Below, one piece after another: positions 11,208 to 20,179 of a stretch of DNA of 64,000 nt. How positions within the stretch are numbered: position 1 is the first letter of the stretch; the number at the start of each line of letters is the position of its first letter. The position numbers were made by a program, and so were the translations under genes. Source of the DNA: a virus; IMG/VR virus record IMGVR_UViG_3300024255_001563, positions 124,001 to 188,000 of that record; one strand, 5' to 3'. The notes under the pieces were generated by a model. It did no database searches and was not told the origin of the DNA. It saw only the letters and a list, made by a program, of their open reading frames with translations.

Positions 11208-11215
11208 GATAAATA
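11208..11215 (+). promoter_or_regulatory. T4-type late promoter box
   Basis: GATAAATA just after the stop codon at 11203, 24 bases before the ATG at 11240, with an AATAGGGG ribosome binding site between. The following bases (CAATG) match the pattern after the boxes at 6505 and 50457. Confidence 0.6.
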
Positions 11216-11239
11216 CAATGTCGCAATAGGGGTTTATAA

Positions 11240-12787
11240 ATGGCATATACAATTGATACATACAGTAATAGTCGATCTTGGAAGATTGAAGATGGTACTA
11301 TTGACCAAACTACAGATTTAAAACTTGTAGGTAAAAACTATGCAGGTTATGGTGAAATACAAAACGAAAATTTTGTATTTTTGCTAGAGAACTTTGCAGG
11401 ACAAGTTGAGCCTCCGAGAAAAGTAGCAGGCCAAATTTGGTTTGACTCGAGTAATTCAAAATTAAAATTTTATGACGGGCTAAAATGGCGCACAACAGGT
11501 GGCGCAGAAGTTAGTTCTACAGTTCCAACAGGATTAAAACAAGGTGATTTTTGGTGGGATACAGGAAATGAACAACTTTATACATTTAATGGCGGCGACT
11601 TTGTACTTATCGGACCCCAAAGTGCAGGCTCAGGCCAAACACAGATTGTAAGCCGTTCACTTCGCGATACACTAGGAAATAGTAAAAATGTTATTACCGC
11701 AGTTGTAAACGACGAAACAGTATTAACATTTAGTTCACAAGACTTTACAATTGATACTAGCGATGTAGATAGTGATATTCCTGGATTTGACAGAATACGT
11801 CCAGGTCTAACCCTTAAAAATACTATTAATAGCGCAGGCGGCGTTACTAGTGGAGCATTTAGACTTCATGGTACTGCATCAAATGCAGAAAAATTAGGCG
11901 GCATTTCATCAGATAATTACGTACAGTCTAATAATGCATCGTTTACAGGACTTGCACAATTTGGAACATCTGGCATACAAATAGGCGAAACTGCAAACTT
12001 TACTTTGTCAGTAGAAGGTGATAACCAAGGTGTAATTTCAAACGATAACGGCAATCAGATTATAATCCGTGCCAAAGACTTGTTTGGTAATGTATTAAAC
12101 CCTGCAAGAATATTTTATAATGCACTAACTCCAGGATTTGTTCCAGGAACTACTACAGTTGCAGCTACAAGTTTAGGTACAGAAGAATACAGATGGCCTG
12201 ATGTATATGCTAGAACAATAAAAGGCTTAAGCCAAGTAACTAGCGGCTTACTAAAACCTGGCGCAACTTATAAAACTCCAATTGATGATCCAGTCAATGG
12301 TGGAACAATGGCAAACGGAGATGCACTATTACCTTCAGAACAAACTGCTGCTAATACTATTCCTGTAAGAGACGAAAACGGAGACATATTTGCTAATAAA
12401 TTCCAAGGTATTGCTACTGAAGCTTGGTATGCTGATCTTGCAGAAAAGTATTCAACTCCGCATGAACTTTCCCCAGGAACAGTTGTAAGTGTTTGTGTAC
12501 ACGAAGATCACGAAGTTGACGCTGCAACAAGAGGAAATATTGCAATAGGAGTAGTTTCAACAGAACCTGCTCTTAAAATGAACGCTGGAGCAGAAGGACA
12601 ATACATTGCACTTAAAGGGCGTGTGCCTGTTCGTATAGTTGGTGCAGTTGTTAAAGGCGCTGCTGTTTATGTCGATGACAATGGTTATGCTAGCACTAAT
12701 ATTAATGGCGGATCACTAGTTGGTGTTGCATTAGAAACTAATGAATCTGTAGAAGAAAAATTAGTCGAGTGCGTACTTAAAGTATAA
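11240..12787 (+). CDS. tail fibre protein with C-terminal YADLAEKY module
   Basis: 515 residues. It has the shared N-terminal module (GTIDQTTDLKLVGKN, ENFVFLLENFAG, GQIWFDSS). The last ~120 residues carry a module that recurs at the C-terminus of marine phage fibre proteins: AWYADLAEKYSTPHELSPGT followed by GVVSTEPALKMNAG and ALKGRVPVRIVGAVVKGAA. This part resembles the G2-peptidase/chaperone-type tail domains, but I see no catalytic residues I could defend. Third member of the fibre paralogue trio; own late-type box at 11208. Confidence 0.7.
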   Translation: MAYTIDTYSNSRSWKIEDGTIDQTTDLKLVGKNYAGYGEIQNENFVFLLENFAGQVEPPRKVAGQIWFDSSNSKLKFYDGLKWRTTGGAEVSSTVPTGLKQGDFWWDTGNEQLYTFNGGDFVLIGPQSAGSGQTQIVSRSLRDTLGNSKNVITAVVNDETVLTFSSQDFTIDTSDVDSDIPGFDRIRPGLTLKNTINSAGGVTSGAFRLHGTASNAEKLGGISSDNYVQSNNASFTGLAQFGTSGIQIGETANFTLSVEGDNQGVISNDNGNQIIIRAKDLFGNVLNPARIFYNALTPGFVPGTTTVAATSLGTEEYRWPDVYARTIKGLSQVTSGLLKPGATYKTPIDDPVNGGTMANGDALLPSEQTAANTIPVRDENGDIFANKFQGIATEAWYADLAEKYSTPHELSPGTVVSVCVHEDHEVDAATRGNIAIGVVSTEPALKMNAGAEGQYIALKGRVPVRIVGAVVKGAAVYVDDNGYASTNINGGSLVGVALETNESVEEKLVECVLKV

Positions 12788-12790
12788 ATA
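12783..12790 (+). promoter_or_regulatory. perfect T4 late promoter box
   Basis: TATAAATA, identical to the T4 late consensus, overlapping the stop codon of the preceding fibre gene (TAA at 12785-12787). It is 26 bases before the ATG at 12817, with AGGAAATG as ribosome binding site. A TATAAT-like sequence (12799-12804) also lies in this leader. Confidence 0.65.
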
Positions 12791-12816
12791 AAACTAGTAT
12801 ATAATAGGAAATGTAA

Positions 12817-13737
12817 ATGGCAGTTGAATTCGAAACAAGGATAACCGCAGCAAACTTTAACACTCTACAAAATAGAGTTGAAAGACTTTTGGGCGGAGGC
12901 AGCGGTCAGTCAGGATATGGGCAGGTTCCTAACAGTTCTCCAGTTCCTCCTCAAAGTGTTGTATACGCCAGCGACTTAAACAAACTATTACTTGATATTA
13001 ATAGAATATCAATACACCAGACTGGTAGCATAACTGATCTAAGTCCAGTTACACAGAGTTCAAAAATTAGAGCAGATGAAGAAACAGTAGGAGACCGTGA
13101 CGGCTGGAAGCAATATATTGCAAAAATAGCCGAACTTGAAACAGATCCATTAGTTGTAGACGGAACACAAGTTAGTATTGAAACTATTGCTACAGATTCA
13201 AGATTTTCTCCGTGGCAAGGACAACTTTCGCACAGTTTTACATTAACATTTACTGATACTGATCATAGACGTGCATTTTTTAATAGTGGCGGACAAATTT
13301 ATATTAGTGCGCAAATTGAATCACCATCTACGCCAAAATCAAATGACTGGAAAACTATGTTAACAAACATGGGCGTTATTCAATTTAAAGCAAATACTAC
13401 ATCCAAAACTGGATTAGGCGGAACGTTGTTTCCGAACGATGACGGGCCAGTTGGAAACTTTCAATTAACAGCAGGCTTAGTAACATTATTTGAAAGAACT
13501 GGACAATTAGACTCTTATTCAGAAAATAGATATTACATCTTTGGTAAAGAAGTAAGCCAAAGCGCAATCCAATTTACAATTCAATTCCAAGATCAAGATC
13601 AAGGTGATCCAACTATTGACGAAGAAATTGCTGGAACTGTAGTAAGTAGAATACAAGCATTACGTCCATCGGGCGAGTATGTTAGTGTTCCGTTGCCAAG
13701 TTATTCCGTACAGTCCAGTCTAGAATTAGGAGACTAA
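12817..13737 (+). CDS. fibre-like structural protein, YGQ family copy 1
   Basis: 306 residues. The N-terminus (NTLQNRVERLLGGGSGQSGY followed by GQ) and a central DTDHRRAFFNSGGQIYISAQ motif are shared with the next gene, so the two are tandem paralogues. The remainder is beta-rich with QFKANTT, LFERTG and DEEIAGTV strands. No enzyme motif is visible. Location at the end of the fibre cluster and the paralogous arrangement support a virion protein, perhaps a fibre-associated adhesin. It ends three bases before the next start. Confidence 0.6.
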   Translation: MAVEFETRITAANFNTLQNRVERLLGGGSGQSGYGQVPNSSPVPPQSVVYASDLNKLLLDINRISIHQTGSITDLSPVTQSSKIRADEETVGDRDGWKQYIAKIAELETDPLVVDGTQVSIETIATDSRFSPWQGQLSHSFTLTFTDTDHRRAFFNSGGQIYISAQIESPSTPKSNDWKTMLTNMGVIQFKANTTSKTGLGGTLFPNDDGPVGNFQLTAGLVTLFERTGQLDSYSENRYYIFGKEVSQSAIQFTIQFQDQDQGDPTIDEEIAGTVVSRIQALRPSGEYVSVPLPSYSVQSSLELGD

Positions 13738-13740
13738 TAC

Positions 13741-14769
13741 ATGGTAGCTACGGGTAATACAGTCCAGGCTAGCCATTATACAGGTGCTCTTGGACGAGTA
13801 CTAACAGTTCTCGGCGATGGTAGTGGACAAAACGGCTATGGACAAATTGTTCCTAGTTATGAATCATATCGAAATGTAAGTACAAACGACGAACTTATCG
13901 ATCATGATCACACTTCTAAATTAGCAGTTGATATTAATACTTGTGCTAGCCATCAAGGAATTTCCGGAGTTTCATCTTCATTTAATTCTGCAGGCAAAAT
14001 CATAGGTGCAAATGCTTCAGGTAATTCTCCAACTAGTCTAACTGACACATCTAGAGGGTTTAATGACTTATTAGCAGGAATAACAAACATTGAAGCTTCT
14101 GCTGATAGTTCAGTTGGATTTACTATTGACGATGTAAGAACTCTTACTTCTAGTACTAGATTTACTGCCTGGGGAGGCGACGGAGATCCTGATGATAACA
14201 TTTGGAGTGAACTAGATGTTATTTTTGAAGGCGGATATGCAACAACAAATACTTCCGGAAGAACCACAGCAACTGCGGCCGATCATCGTAGACATTTTTT
14301 TAACGCCGGTGGCGATGTTAGGATAACTTTTTTTGGTAATTCTAATACTACAAAGGATATTGACTGGAATTCTATGCTTAGTAATGTTACCGTTGTATTT
14401 GGTAAAAACAATACAACAGCAAACTCAGGATTAGCTCGTGACGGGTCAACAGATGTAAATGGTGGCGGCATTGACAGTGCTTTTGGAAATTACCAGTTAA
14501 CAACATCTTATAATATTATCTTTAGAAAATTTGGATCAGGTGCATATTCGACTAACTATGTACAAGTTCGAGCAAAGCGTGTAGGCACCAATGTTATACG
14601 TTTTAGAGTTGACTTTAACGACTTTGCAGAAGGCAATCCAAATTTTGACGAACGTGTGCTTGTTAGCGGCGGATCAATGGGCGCAGGCCTGCACTTAAAA
14701 CGTCCAACTGGTGTAGTAACAGTTCCAACTCCGTCAGACGCCGTCGCGACTGAATTCCAAGATACATAA
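13741..14769 (+). CDS. fibre-like structural protein, YGQ family copy 2
   Basis: 342 residues. A tandem paralogue of the preceding gene: LTVLGDGSGQNGYGQ at the N-terminus and AADHRRHFFNAGGDVRITFF in the middle align with the corresponding segments of copy 1. The strand layout towards the C-terminus (FRKFGSG, VIRFRVDFND, DERVLVSGGSMG) is also shared. It closes the late structural block; a sigma70 promoter for the next operon starts seven bases after its stop. Function is inferred from position and paralogy only. Confidence 0.6.
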   Translation: MVATGNTVQASHYTGALGRVLTVLGDGSGQNGYGQIVPSYESYRNVSTNDELIDHDHTSKLAVDINTCASHQGISGVSSSFNSAGKIIGANASGNSPTSLTDTSRGFNDLLAGITNIEASADSSVGFTIDDVRTLTSSTRFTAWGGDGDPDDNIWSELDVIFEGGYATTNTSGRTTATAADHRRHFFNAGGDVRITFFGNSNTTKDIDWNSMLSNVTVVFGKNNTTANSGLARDGSTDVNGGGIDSAFGNYQLTTSYNIIFRKFGSGAYSTNYVQVRAKRVGTNVIRFRVDFNDFAEGNPNFDERVLVSGGSMGAGLHLKRPTGVVTVPTPSDAVATEFQDT

Positions 14770-14776
14770 TCAACTC

Positions 14777-14805
14777 TTGACATAATTATTAACTGAGTAT
14801 ATAAT
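14777..14805 (+). promoter_or_regulatory. consensus sigma70 promoter of the modification operon
   Basis: TTGACA at 14777-14782, a 17-base spacer and TATAAT at 14800-14805: a full-consensus host-type promoter. It lies in the 60-base gap before the ATG at 14830, which has GGAG upstream. It marks the switch from late structural genes to the long coupled operon that follows. Confidence 0.85.
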
Positions 14806-14829
14806 TAATAGTATACTTGGAGATTTCGT

Positions 14830-15177
14830 ATGGATGAAAGATTAGCAAAAGCATTAGAGTTTTCGAATTACATGACAACTCTAAATAATCAAAAACGCAT
14901 TATAAGAGAACAATTTTTAGAAGATTGTGTTCATTATATTAATGGTGGTAAATTTGCAGTTAACAGAGAATTGATTACATTTTGTCAAACACTTGTAAAT
15001 AATCAACAACCTACTGCGGTACTCATTGATGATAACGAAACGCCTATTGAAGTAACAGATTTGAAAAAGTTTCTAGACGACATTCTTGATATTTATTTTA
15101 CTACAACTAATCAGTATTTAGACAAATACAACGAGATAAAAACAAATAGGACAATTGAAGGTTTAATTAACATATGA
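14830..15177 (+). CDS. conserved small phage protein, 115 aa, first gene of operon
   Basis: A 115-residue, mostly helical acidic protein with no cysteine-rich, metal-binding or nucleotide-binding motif that I can name. It is the first gene behind the sigma70 promoter at 14777, has a TTGGAGATTTCGT leader, and overlaps the next start by ATGA. Sequence such as EQFLEDCVHYINGGKF and FLDDILDIYFTTTNQYLDKY suggests a compact helical bundle. Being first in the operon, it could be an accessory factor or a substrate for the downstream enzymes, but the sequence does not decide this. Confidence 0.6.
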   Translation: MDERLAKALEFSNYMTTLNNQKRIIREQFLEDCVHYINGGKFAVNRELITFCQTLVNNQQPTAVLIDDNETPIEVTDLKKFLDDILDIYFTTTNQYLDKYNEIKTNRTIEGLINI

Positions 15178-16028
15178 GTCGCGGCGTACTTTTATTTGCG
15201 CAAAACAATCATACTATTGACTATATTAAACAAGCACTATTTTGCGCAAAGAAAATTAAAAAACATTTAGGACTATCAGTAACTATTGCTACAGATACGC
15301 CTAAGTACCTTTATGAAAAATATCCATACTATTCTAAATATATTGATAATGTAATAAATTTAGATTGGGAAGAATGTTCGCAAAAGCGTGTCTATCAAGA
15401 CGGTACTATGAGTAACAGAAACTTAGAGTGGAGAAATCACAATAGAACAACAGTGTATGACATTACGCCATACGACGAAACTATTGTAATGGACACTGAC
15501 TTTATAATAGGCAATAATCAGTTGTTGCATACATTTGACACTGCTGAAGATTTTTTAATTGTTAAAGATATTACAGATGTTAACCCGGAAAGAAATACTT
15601 CATTTAATAAAATTAGTGATAGAAGTATTGACATGTACTGGGCAACATTATTTTATTTTAAAAAAACAGAACAAACAGAATTATTTTTTAATTTAGTTAC
15701 ACACATTAAAGAAAATTGGTTGTATTATAGATTAGTATATCAGATACCTGATAAGATGTACAGAAACGATTTTAGTTTTAGTATTGCTATACACCTTATG
15801 AATGGAAATCAAAAAACAAACTGGCCAAAACAGCCGCCAGGCAATCTTTGGTTTACTACTGATATGGATGTCTTAATAAAAATGGAAGACGAAGATTATG
15901 TGTTTCTATTAGACAAAAAAGACTGGAAAGGACATTATATTGCTGCATCTGTAAAGGATGCTAGTATACATATTATGAACAAGTTTAGTCTTGATAGAGC
16001 AATTAGTGAGGTGTTAAAAAATGAGTAA
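15174..16028 (+). CDS. GT-A-fold glycosyltransferase-like protein
   Basis: 284 residues. The start GVLLFAQNNHTIDYIKQA, then a Rossmann-like segment (SVTIATDTP) and an acidic DTD triplet at residues 107-109 (DETIVMDTDFI), follow the pattern of GT-A glycosyltransferases, in which DxD holds the metal and sugar nucleotide. The next gene is a paralogue with the same opening (LLAQNN-T-DY--QA). It overlaps both neighbours by 4-8 bases. No membrane segment is present, so it should act in the cytoplasm. Donor and acceptor are unknown; fibre or surface-glycan decoration would fit the context. Confidence 0.6.
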   Translation: MSRGVLLFAQNNHTIDYIKQALFCAKKIKKHLGLSVTIATDTPKYLYEKYPYYSKYIDNVINLDWEECSQKRVYQDGTMSNRNLEWRNHNRTTVYDITPYDETIVMDTDFIIGNNQLLHTFDTAEDFLIVKDITDVNPERNTSFNKISDRSIDMYWATLFYFKKTEQTELFFNLVTHIKENWLYYRLVYQIPDKMYRNDFSFSIAIHLMNGNQKTNWPKQPPGNLWFTTDMDVLIKMEDEDYVFLLDKKDWKGHYIAASVKDASIHIMNKFSLDRAISEVLKNE

Positions 16029-16860
16029 AGGATTTTGTTTACTTGCACAAAACAATAGCACAACAGATTATGTTCGCCAGGCATATGCTCTCGCCTTAAG
16101 TTTACACAAGTACAATCGTAATCAAAAAATTAGTCTTATTACAAATGACACAATTCCAAAAGAATGGCAAAAAGTGTTTGATCAGATTATTCCGATTCCG
16201 TGGACAGATAGTGCAGAAACTAGTAACTGGAAAATAGAAAATCGTTGGAAAGTTTATCATGCTAGTCCGTACGAGCAAACGATTGTATTGGAAGCAGACA
16301 TGCTTATACTAAGTGACATAACGCACTGGTGGAAAGAGCTAGATAAGTATGAATTGTTTTTTACTAGCAATGTACAAACGTATAGACAAGAAACAGTAAC
16401 TTCTCGGTATTATAGAAAAACATTTGATGCTAATAACCTTCCTAATCTATATAGCGCATTACATTATTTTAAAAAAGGCAATACTGCAAAAGAATTCTAT
16501 ACACTACTAGAGATTATAGTTAATAACTGGGAATTATTTTACAGTAAATATGCAAAAGAGCGTTATCAAAAATGGTGCAGTATCGATTTGTGTGCAGCAA
16601 TTGCTAGTAAAATTTTAGGCAATGAAAAACAAATAACAAATGCAGATAGTTATATAACGTTTACCCACATGAAGACGCATACACAAGCTTGGCAATATGT
16701 TCCTGAACAATGGACTAATGTAATAGGAAAGTACTATCGAAATGATGGAAGTTTAGTGTTAGGTAATTTTGCACAAACCGGAATACTTCATTACGTAGAA
16801 GACAATTTTTTAACAGATAAAATAATAGAGAAATTAAAAGATGCAAAAGTATTATCTTAA
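16021..16860 (+). CDS. GT-A-fold glycosyltransferase-like protein, paralogue
   Basis: 279 residues, overlapping the preceding gene by eight bases. It shares with that gene the opening GFCLLAQNNSTTDYVRQAYA, the KISLITND strand and the acidic site region YEQTIVLEADMLIL, where the DxD becomes EAD (residues 91-93). The replacement of the first Asp by Glu could still bind metal or could signal reduced activity. The second half (YSALHYFKKGNTAKEFYTLL) aligns in layout with YWATLFYFKKTEQTELFFNL of its neighbour. Probably a GT-A glycosyltransferase; the sugar is unknown. Confidence 0.55.
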   Translation: MSKGFCLLAQNNSTTDYVRQAYALALSLHKYNRNQKISLITNDTIPKEWQKVFDQIIPIPWTDSAETSNWKIENRWKVYHASPYEQTIVLEADMLILSDITHWWKELDKYELFFTSNVQTYRQETVTSRYYRKTFDANNLPNLYSALHYFKKGNTAKEFYTLLEIIVNNWELFYSKYAKERYQKWCSIDLCAAIASKILGNEKQITNADSYITFTHMKTHTQAWQYVPEQWTNVIGKYYRNDGSLVLGNFAQTGILHYVEDNFLTDKIIEKLKDAKVLS

Positions 16861-17407
16861 CTTTAGAGAAGACGGTACAATTTTAAAAGTTGGCAATGTA
16901 CTTGACGAGTCTTCCTTATACATAGAAATAGAAAAATATTTAGTACAAGATTTTGCAAATTGTAAAAAAGAGTTTAAAGACTATCTTGTAGTCCCAAGCG
17001 ATTCTGCAGATGCAAACTATGTAATGAAATTTAGGCATACATCATTAGAAGACTTTGATGTTGACAGAAGTATTTTACAATTGTCTAAAACTCTTATTAG
17101 CGAAAGACTAAACTTTATTATTCTACAAGACCCTAGAAACGGAGTATGGAAAGCAAAATTAACAGACGATTTAAAATCTTTGTTAACAAGCACATCATAT
17201 TATAAAGATAAATCGCATACACTATTTGTCACAGACGAAGATGATCCTAATGTATTACTTGACACACTAGTTGTTGAGTTTTCTGAATTGCTTTATAAAG
17301 ACGAGTGCATAATAAAAAATACTAATAAAGAGGTTGCTCAGAGGACTGATGTGAGTGTATACTGTGGTAAGGTCTTTGAAAATTATAGTCATATTATGGA
17401 GAACTAA
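16841..17407 (+). CDS. uncharacterised protein, 188 aa
   Basis: I do not recognise this protein. It overlaps the preceding gene by 20 bases and the next by one, so it is firmly within the coupled operon. It opens with a beta-hairpin (YYLNFREDGTILKVGNV) and is acidic, with segments such as DADNYVMKFRHTS-like strands and a C-terminal NTNKEVAQRTDVSVYC. There are no cysteine clusters, glycine loops or membrane segments. It lies between two glycosyltransferase-like genes, which suggests a partner or adaptor role in the same process. Confidence 0.5.
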   Translation: MQKYYLNFREDGTILKVGNVLDESSLYIEIEKYLVQDFANCKKEFKDYLVVPSDSADANYVMKFRHTSLEDFDVDRSILQLSKTLISERLNFIILQDPRNGVWKAKLTDDLKSLLTSTSYYKDKSHTLFVTDEDDPNVLLDTLVVEFSELLYKDECIIKNTNKEVAQRTDVSVYCGKVFENYSHIMEN

Positions 17408-18306
17408 TGCCTAATAAAATTAAAATAATTGATCAAGATATTATCTTTCTTAGTTACGACGAGCCTAACGCAGAAAAAAATTATGCAGACTTGTGTAGTA
17501 AAGTACCGTGGGCAAAACGTGTGCATGGTGTACACGGCAGTGATGCAGCTCACAAAGCTTGTGCAGATTTAAGTGAAACAGAATACTTTGTTACTGTAGA
17601 TGCAGATAATATTGTTGATCCAGAGTTTTTAAATCAAGTAGTTGATTACGAATCGTTAGGGCTGTCAGCAGACCATGTGTTTAGTTGGTGCGGTAAGTTA
17701 CATGTTAACGGACTAATGTACGGCAACGGCGGATTAAAAATGTGGACACGTAAGTTTGTACACAATATGAAGACACATGAACATTCAGAAGACGGCGACG
17801 AACGCGGCAAAGTAGAATTTTGCTTTGACGACAAGTACTATCAGTTCAACGAAAACTTTAGTGTATCCTACACAAACGAAACACCTTGGCAAGCCTGGCG
17901 AGCTGGATTTAGAGAAGGTGTTAAGATGAGTTTGGATCAAGGTGCTAAAGTAGAAGACTTGCGTAAAGTATGGTGGCAAAACTATGATAGGCTTTTAATA
18001 TGGAGTCAAGTAGGTGCTGATGTTAAAAATGGTATATGGAGTATACTAGGCGCACGACAAGGTTGTTATCTAACAAACTGTACACCATGGGACTATGCTA
18101 ACGTGCGTGACTTTGAATGGCTAAACAACTTTTGGGAAACAGAAGTAAAAGATGTTGATCCAAAAGAAGAAGCAGAACGTTTAGGTTTAGAAATACTTAA
18201 AGGTACCGGAGTTGATATTTCTACTAAACCTTTAGACGCAGAACAAAGCAAATTTTTTAAACAAGTCTATCAAAATAGTGCAAGGATACTAAGAAGAGCA
18301 AAATGA
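17407..18306 (+). CDS. GT-A glycosyltransferase-like protein (DAD motif)
   Basis: 299 residues. The N-terminal half reads as a GT-A nucleotide-sugar fold: IIFLSYDEPNAEKNY, then AKRVHGVHGSDAAHKAC, then YFVTVDADNIVDPEF with a DAD triplet at residues 65-67. The same series recurs at the C-terminus of the 644-aa protein encoded at 26598 (SYNEPNADDNY, AKRVHGVKG, FFVVDGDAQV). A YGNGGLKMW segment matches YGYGGIKLF there. It overlaps both neighbours by 1-4 bases. Cytoplasmic; likely transfers a sugar to a polymer or protein within the island, with donor unknown. Confidence 0.6.
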   Translation: MPNKIKIIDQDIIFLSYDEPNAEKNYADLCSKVPWAKRVHGVHGSDAAHKACADLSETEYFVTVDADNIVDPEFLNQVVDYESLGLSADHVFSWCGKLHVNGLMYGNGGLKMWTRKFVHNMKTHEHSEDGDERGKVEFCFDDKYYQFNENFSVSYTNETPWQAWRAGFREGVKMSLDQGAKVEDLRKVWWQNYDRLLIWSQVGADVKNGIWSILGARQGCYLTNCTPWDYANVRDFEWLNNFWETEVKDVDPKEEAERLGLEILKGTGVDISTKPLDAEQSKFFKQVYQNSARILRRAK

Positions 18307-18800
18307 ATTTAAATGTAAAAAAATTTAAAGCGTCAATTGACAACTTTTTTGGCTGGGTAAAGAAAACAGAACTAGTAGAGCTAGATGATATTGATGTAAC
18401 AGAAGATCCAGTACGTCCAGAGCTTGATGTAGAATGGCGTACTAGTTATGGACGTAAGATATACGGACTAAAGCACGAAAATGAAATTGAAGGTATTATC
18501 TGCATTGCATATACTAATGATGTACCTAAAAGTGTAAAAGAGTTAGACTTAATGAGTCAAAATGCTCATTTTAAAAATGATGTTAATACGGCAGTTGCTT
18601 ATACAGTATGGAGTCGTAAGCGTGGCGCTGGTAAAGAGATAATACACAAAATAGGCGACTTAATGAAGTCTCGTGATGATATTGAAACACTAGTAACCCT
18701 ATCACCGTTAACGCCAATGGCAACACACTTTCACATACGTAATGGTGCAAAACAAATTGCTATTAGCAATACAACACAGAATTTTAAATATACATTATGA
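18303..18800 (+). CDS. GNAT-like N-acetyltransferase
   Basis: 165 residues. The segment AYTVWSRKRGAGKEIIHKIG has the R-x-x-G-x-G/A-K shape of the acetyl-CoA pyrophosphate loop of GNAT enzymes, followed by TLVTLSPLTPMATHFHIRNG, a beta5-alpha4-like region ending in a GA turn, and TTQNFKYT. The first ~40 residues are an acidic extension. ATGA overlaps link it to both neighbours, the second being the first radical SAM gene. Acyl transfer to an amine created or exposed by the neighbouring enzymes would be plausible; the substrate is unknown. Confidence 0.5.
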   Translation: MNLNVKKFKASIDNFFGWVKKTELVELDDIDVTEDPVRPELDVEWRTSYGRKIYGLKHENEIEGIICIAYTNDVPKSVKELDLMSQNAHFKNDVNTAVAYTVWSRKRGAGKEIIHKIGDLMKSRDDIETLVTLSPLTPMATHFHIRNGAKQIAISNTTQNFKYTL

Positions 18801-20179
18801 GTAATGAACAGCGTATACAAGTACTAGAAGAAAAACGTGAAAAGATAAACAATGTAAGTTGTTCATTCTGTACGGCTAAATGGTTACAAACTACGCTACT
18901 ATTACAAAACGGTTACAATCACAGTTGTCATCATCCTGCTCCACATAAGATTCCGTTGCACGAAATTGAAGCAAATCCAGCGGCACTACACAACAGTAAG
19001 TTTAAAAAAGAACAACGTGCTAAGATGCTTAAAGGTGAGCGTCCTAAGGAGTGCGGATACTGTTGGAAAATTGAAGACTTAGATAAAAACTATTTTAGTG
19101 ATAGACATTATAAAACAAGTGACTCTTGGGCCTGGGATAGATTTGAAGATATTGCTAAAAGCAATCCACAAGACGATGTGTACCCAAGTTACTTAGAAGT
19201 ATCATTTAGTAATGCTTGTAACTTTGCTTGTGCATACTGTTCACCTGAGATTAGTAGCAAGTGGATGGAAGACGTAAAGCAACACGGAGAATATCCAACC
19301 AAGCACGGTTCGCATAATCTAGACTATTTAAAAGAGTCTGGTAAGATGCCAATACCTAATAGAGAACATAATCCTTATGTAGAAGCATTTTGGAAATGGT
19401 TTCCTGATGCATTACCGCATTTAAAAGTGTTGCGTATCACAGGCGGCGAGCCTACTATGTCAAAAGATACCTGGAAGCTTCTAGATTATCTAATAGAAAA
19501 TCCACGCAAAGGTTTAGACATTTCCATTAATACAAACGGATGTGTAGAAGATAAACTAATTGACAAACTAATTTTAAAAGTTAACAAACTTGCAAAAGTA
19601 GGAGTTAAAGTTGACATATACACTAGTCTTGAAAGCACAGGCCGCCAGGCGGAATATGCTAGAGACGGATTAGTATACTATGATTGGGTTAAAAACATAG
19701 AGCGTTTGCTTTCTGAAACAAAAAGCACAGTTGCAATTATGACAACAATTAACATTCTTAGCTTGCCTACATTCGTCGACTTTATTATGACGGTAATGGA
19801 TTTGCGTAAACTTTATAATACTAGTTTTGAGTGTAATAGAGTGCCGTTGAGTATTAATATTATGCATTGGCCTCCGCATCTTCAATGTACTTTGCTCGAT
19901 AAAGAACAACGTGTAAAGACTGCTAACACTATTGAAACACTTTGCAAAAGTTGGTTAAAATATTATACTAAAGAAAAGTATGCTAGAATATATTTAGAAG
20001 AGTTTGATCAAATACAAAGATTTTGTGATTATTTAAGAACCTCAGAACCAACAGTGGAACACAGAGAAGACTTTGTAAGATACATACAAGCGTACGACAA
20101 AAGAAGAAATAAAGATTTTGCAGAAATATTTCCACAGTATACACATTTATTAGAGGAATGGAATGCCAAAGAAGACTGA
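18797..20179 (+). CDS. radical SAM protein with N-terminal twitch/SPASM-like domain (SCHHP variant)
   Basis: 460 residues. Radical SAM core with C141-x3-C145-x2-C148 (CNFACAYC) and the GGEP-type motif (RITGGEPTMS), the standard 4Fe-4S and SAM-binding signature. In front of the core is a ~100-residue Cys domain: FCTAKW near residue 24, SCHHP at 43-47, then ECGYCW at 85-90. Its layout matches a SPASM/twitch auxiliary cluster domain placed N-terminally, but CC is replaced by CHH. It is closely similar to the next gene. Such proteins usually modify peptides or other macromolecules; the target is unknown. Confidence 0.8.
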   Translation: MSNEQRIQVLEEKREKINNVSCSFCTAKWLQTTLLLQNGYNHSCHHPAPHKIPLHEIEANPAALHNSKFKKEQRAKMLKGERPKECGYCWKIEDLDKNYFSDRHYKTSDSWAWDRFEDIAKSNPQDDVYPSYLEVSFSNACNFACAYCSPEISSKWMEDVKQHGEYPTKHGSHNLDYLKESGKMPIPNREHNPYVEAFWKWFPDALPHLKVLRITGGEPTMSKDTWKLLDYLIENPRKGLDISINTNGCVEDKLIDKLILKVNKLAKVGVKVDIYTSLESTGRQAEYARDGLVYYDWVKNIERLLSETKSTVAIMTTINILSLPTFVDFIMTVMDLRKLYNTSFECNRVPLSINIMHWPPHLQCTLLDKEQRVKTANTIETLCKSWLKYYTKEKYARIYLEEFDQIQRFCDYLRTSEPTVEHREDFVRYIQAYDKRRNKDFAEIFPQYTHLLEEWNAKED

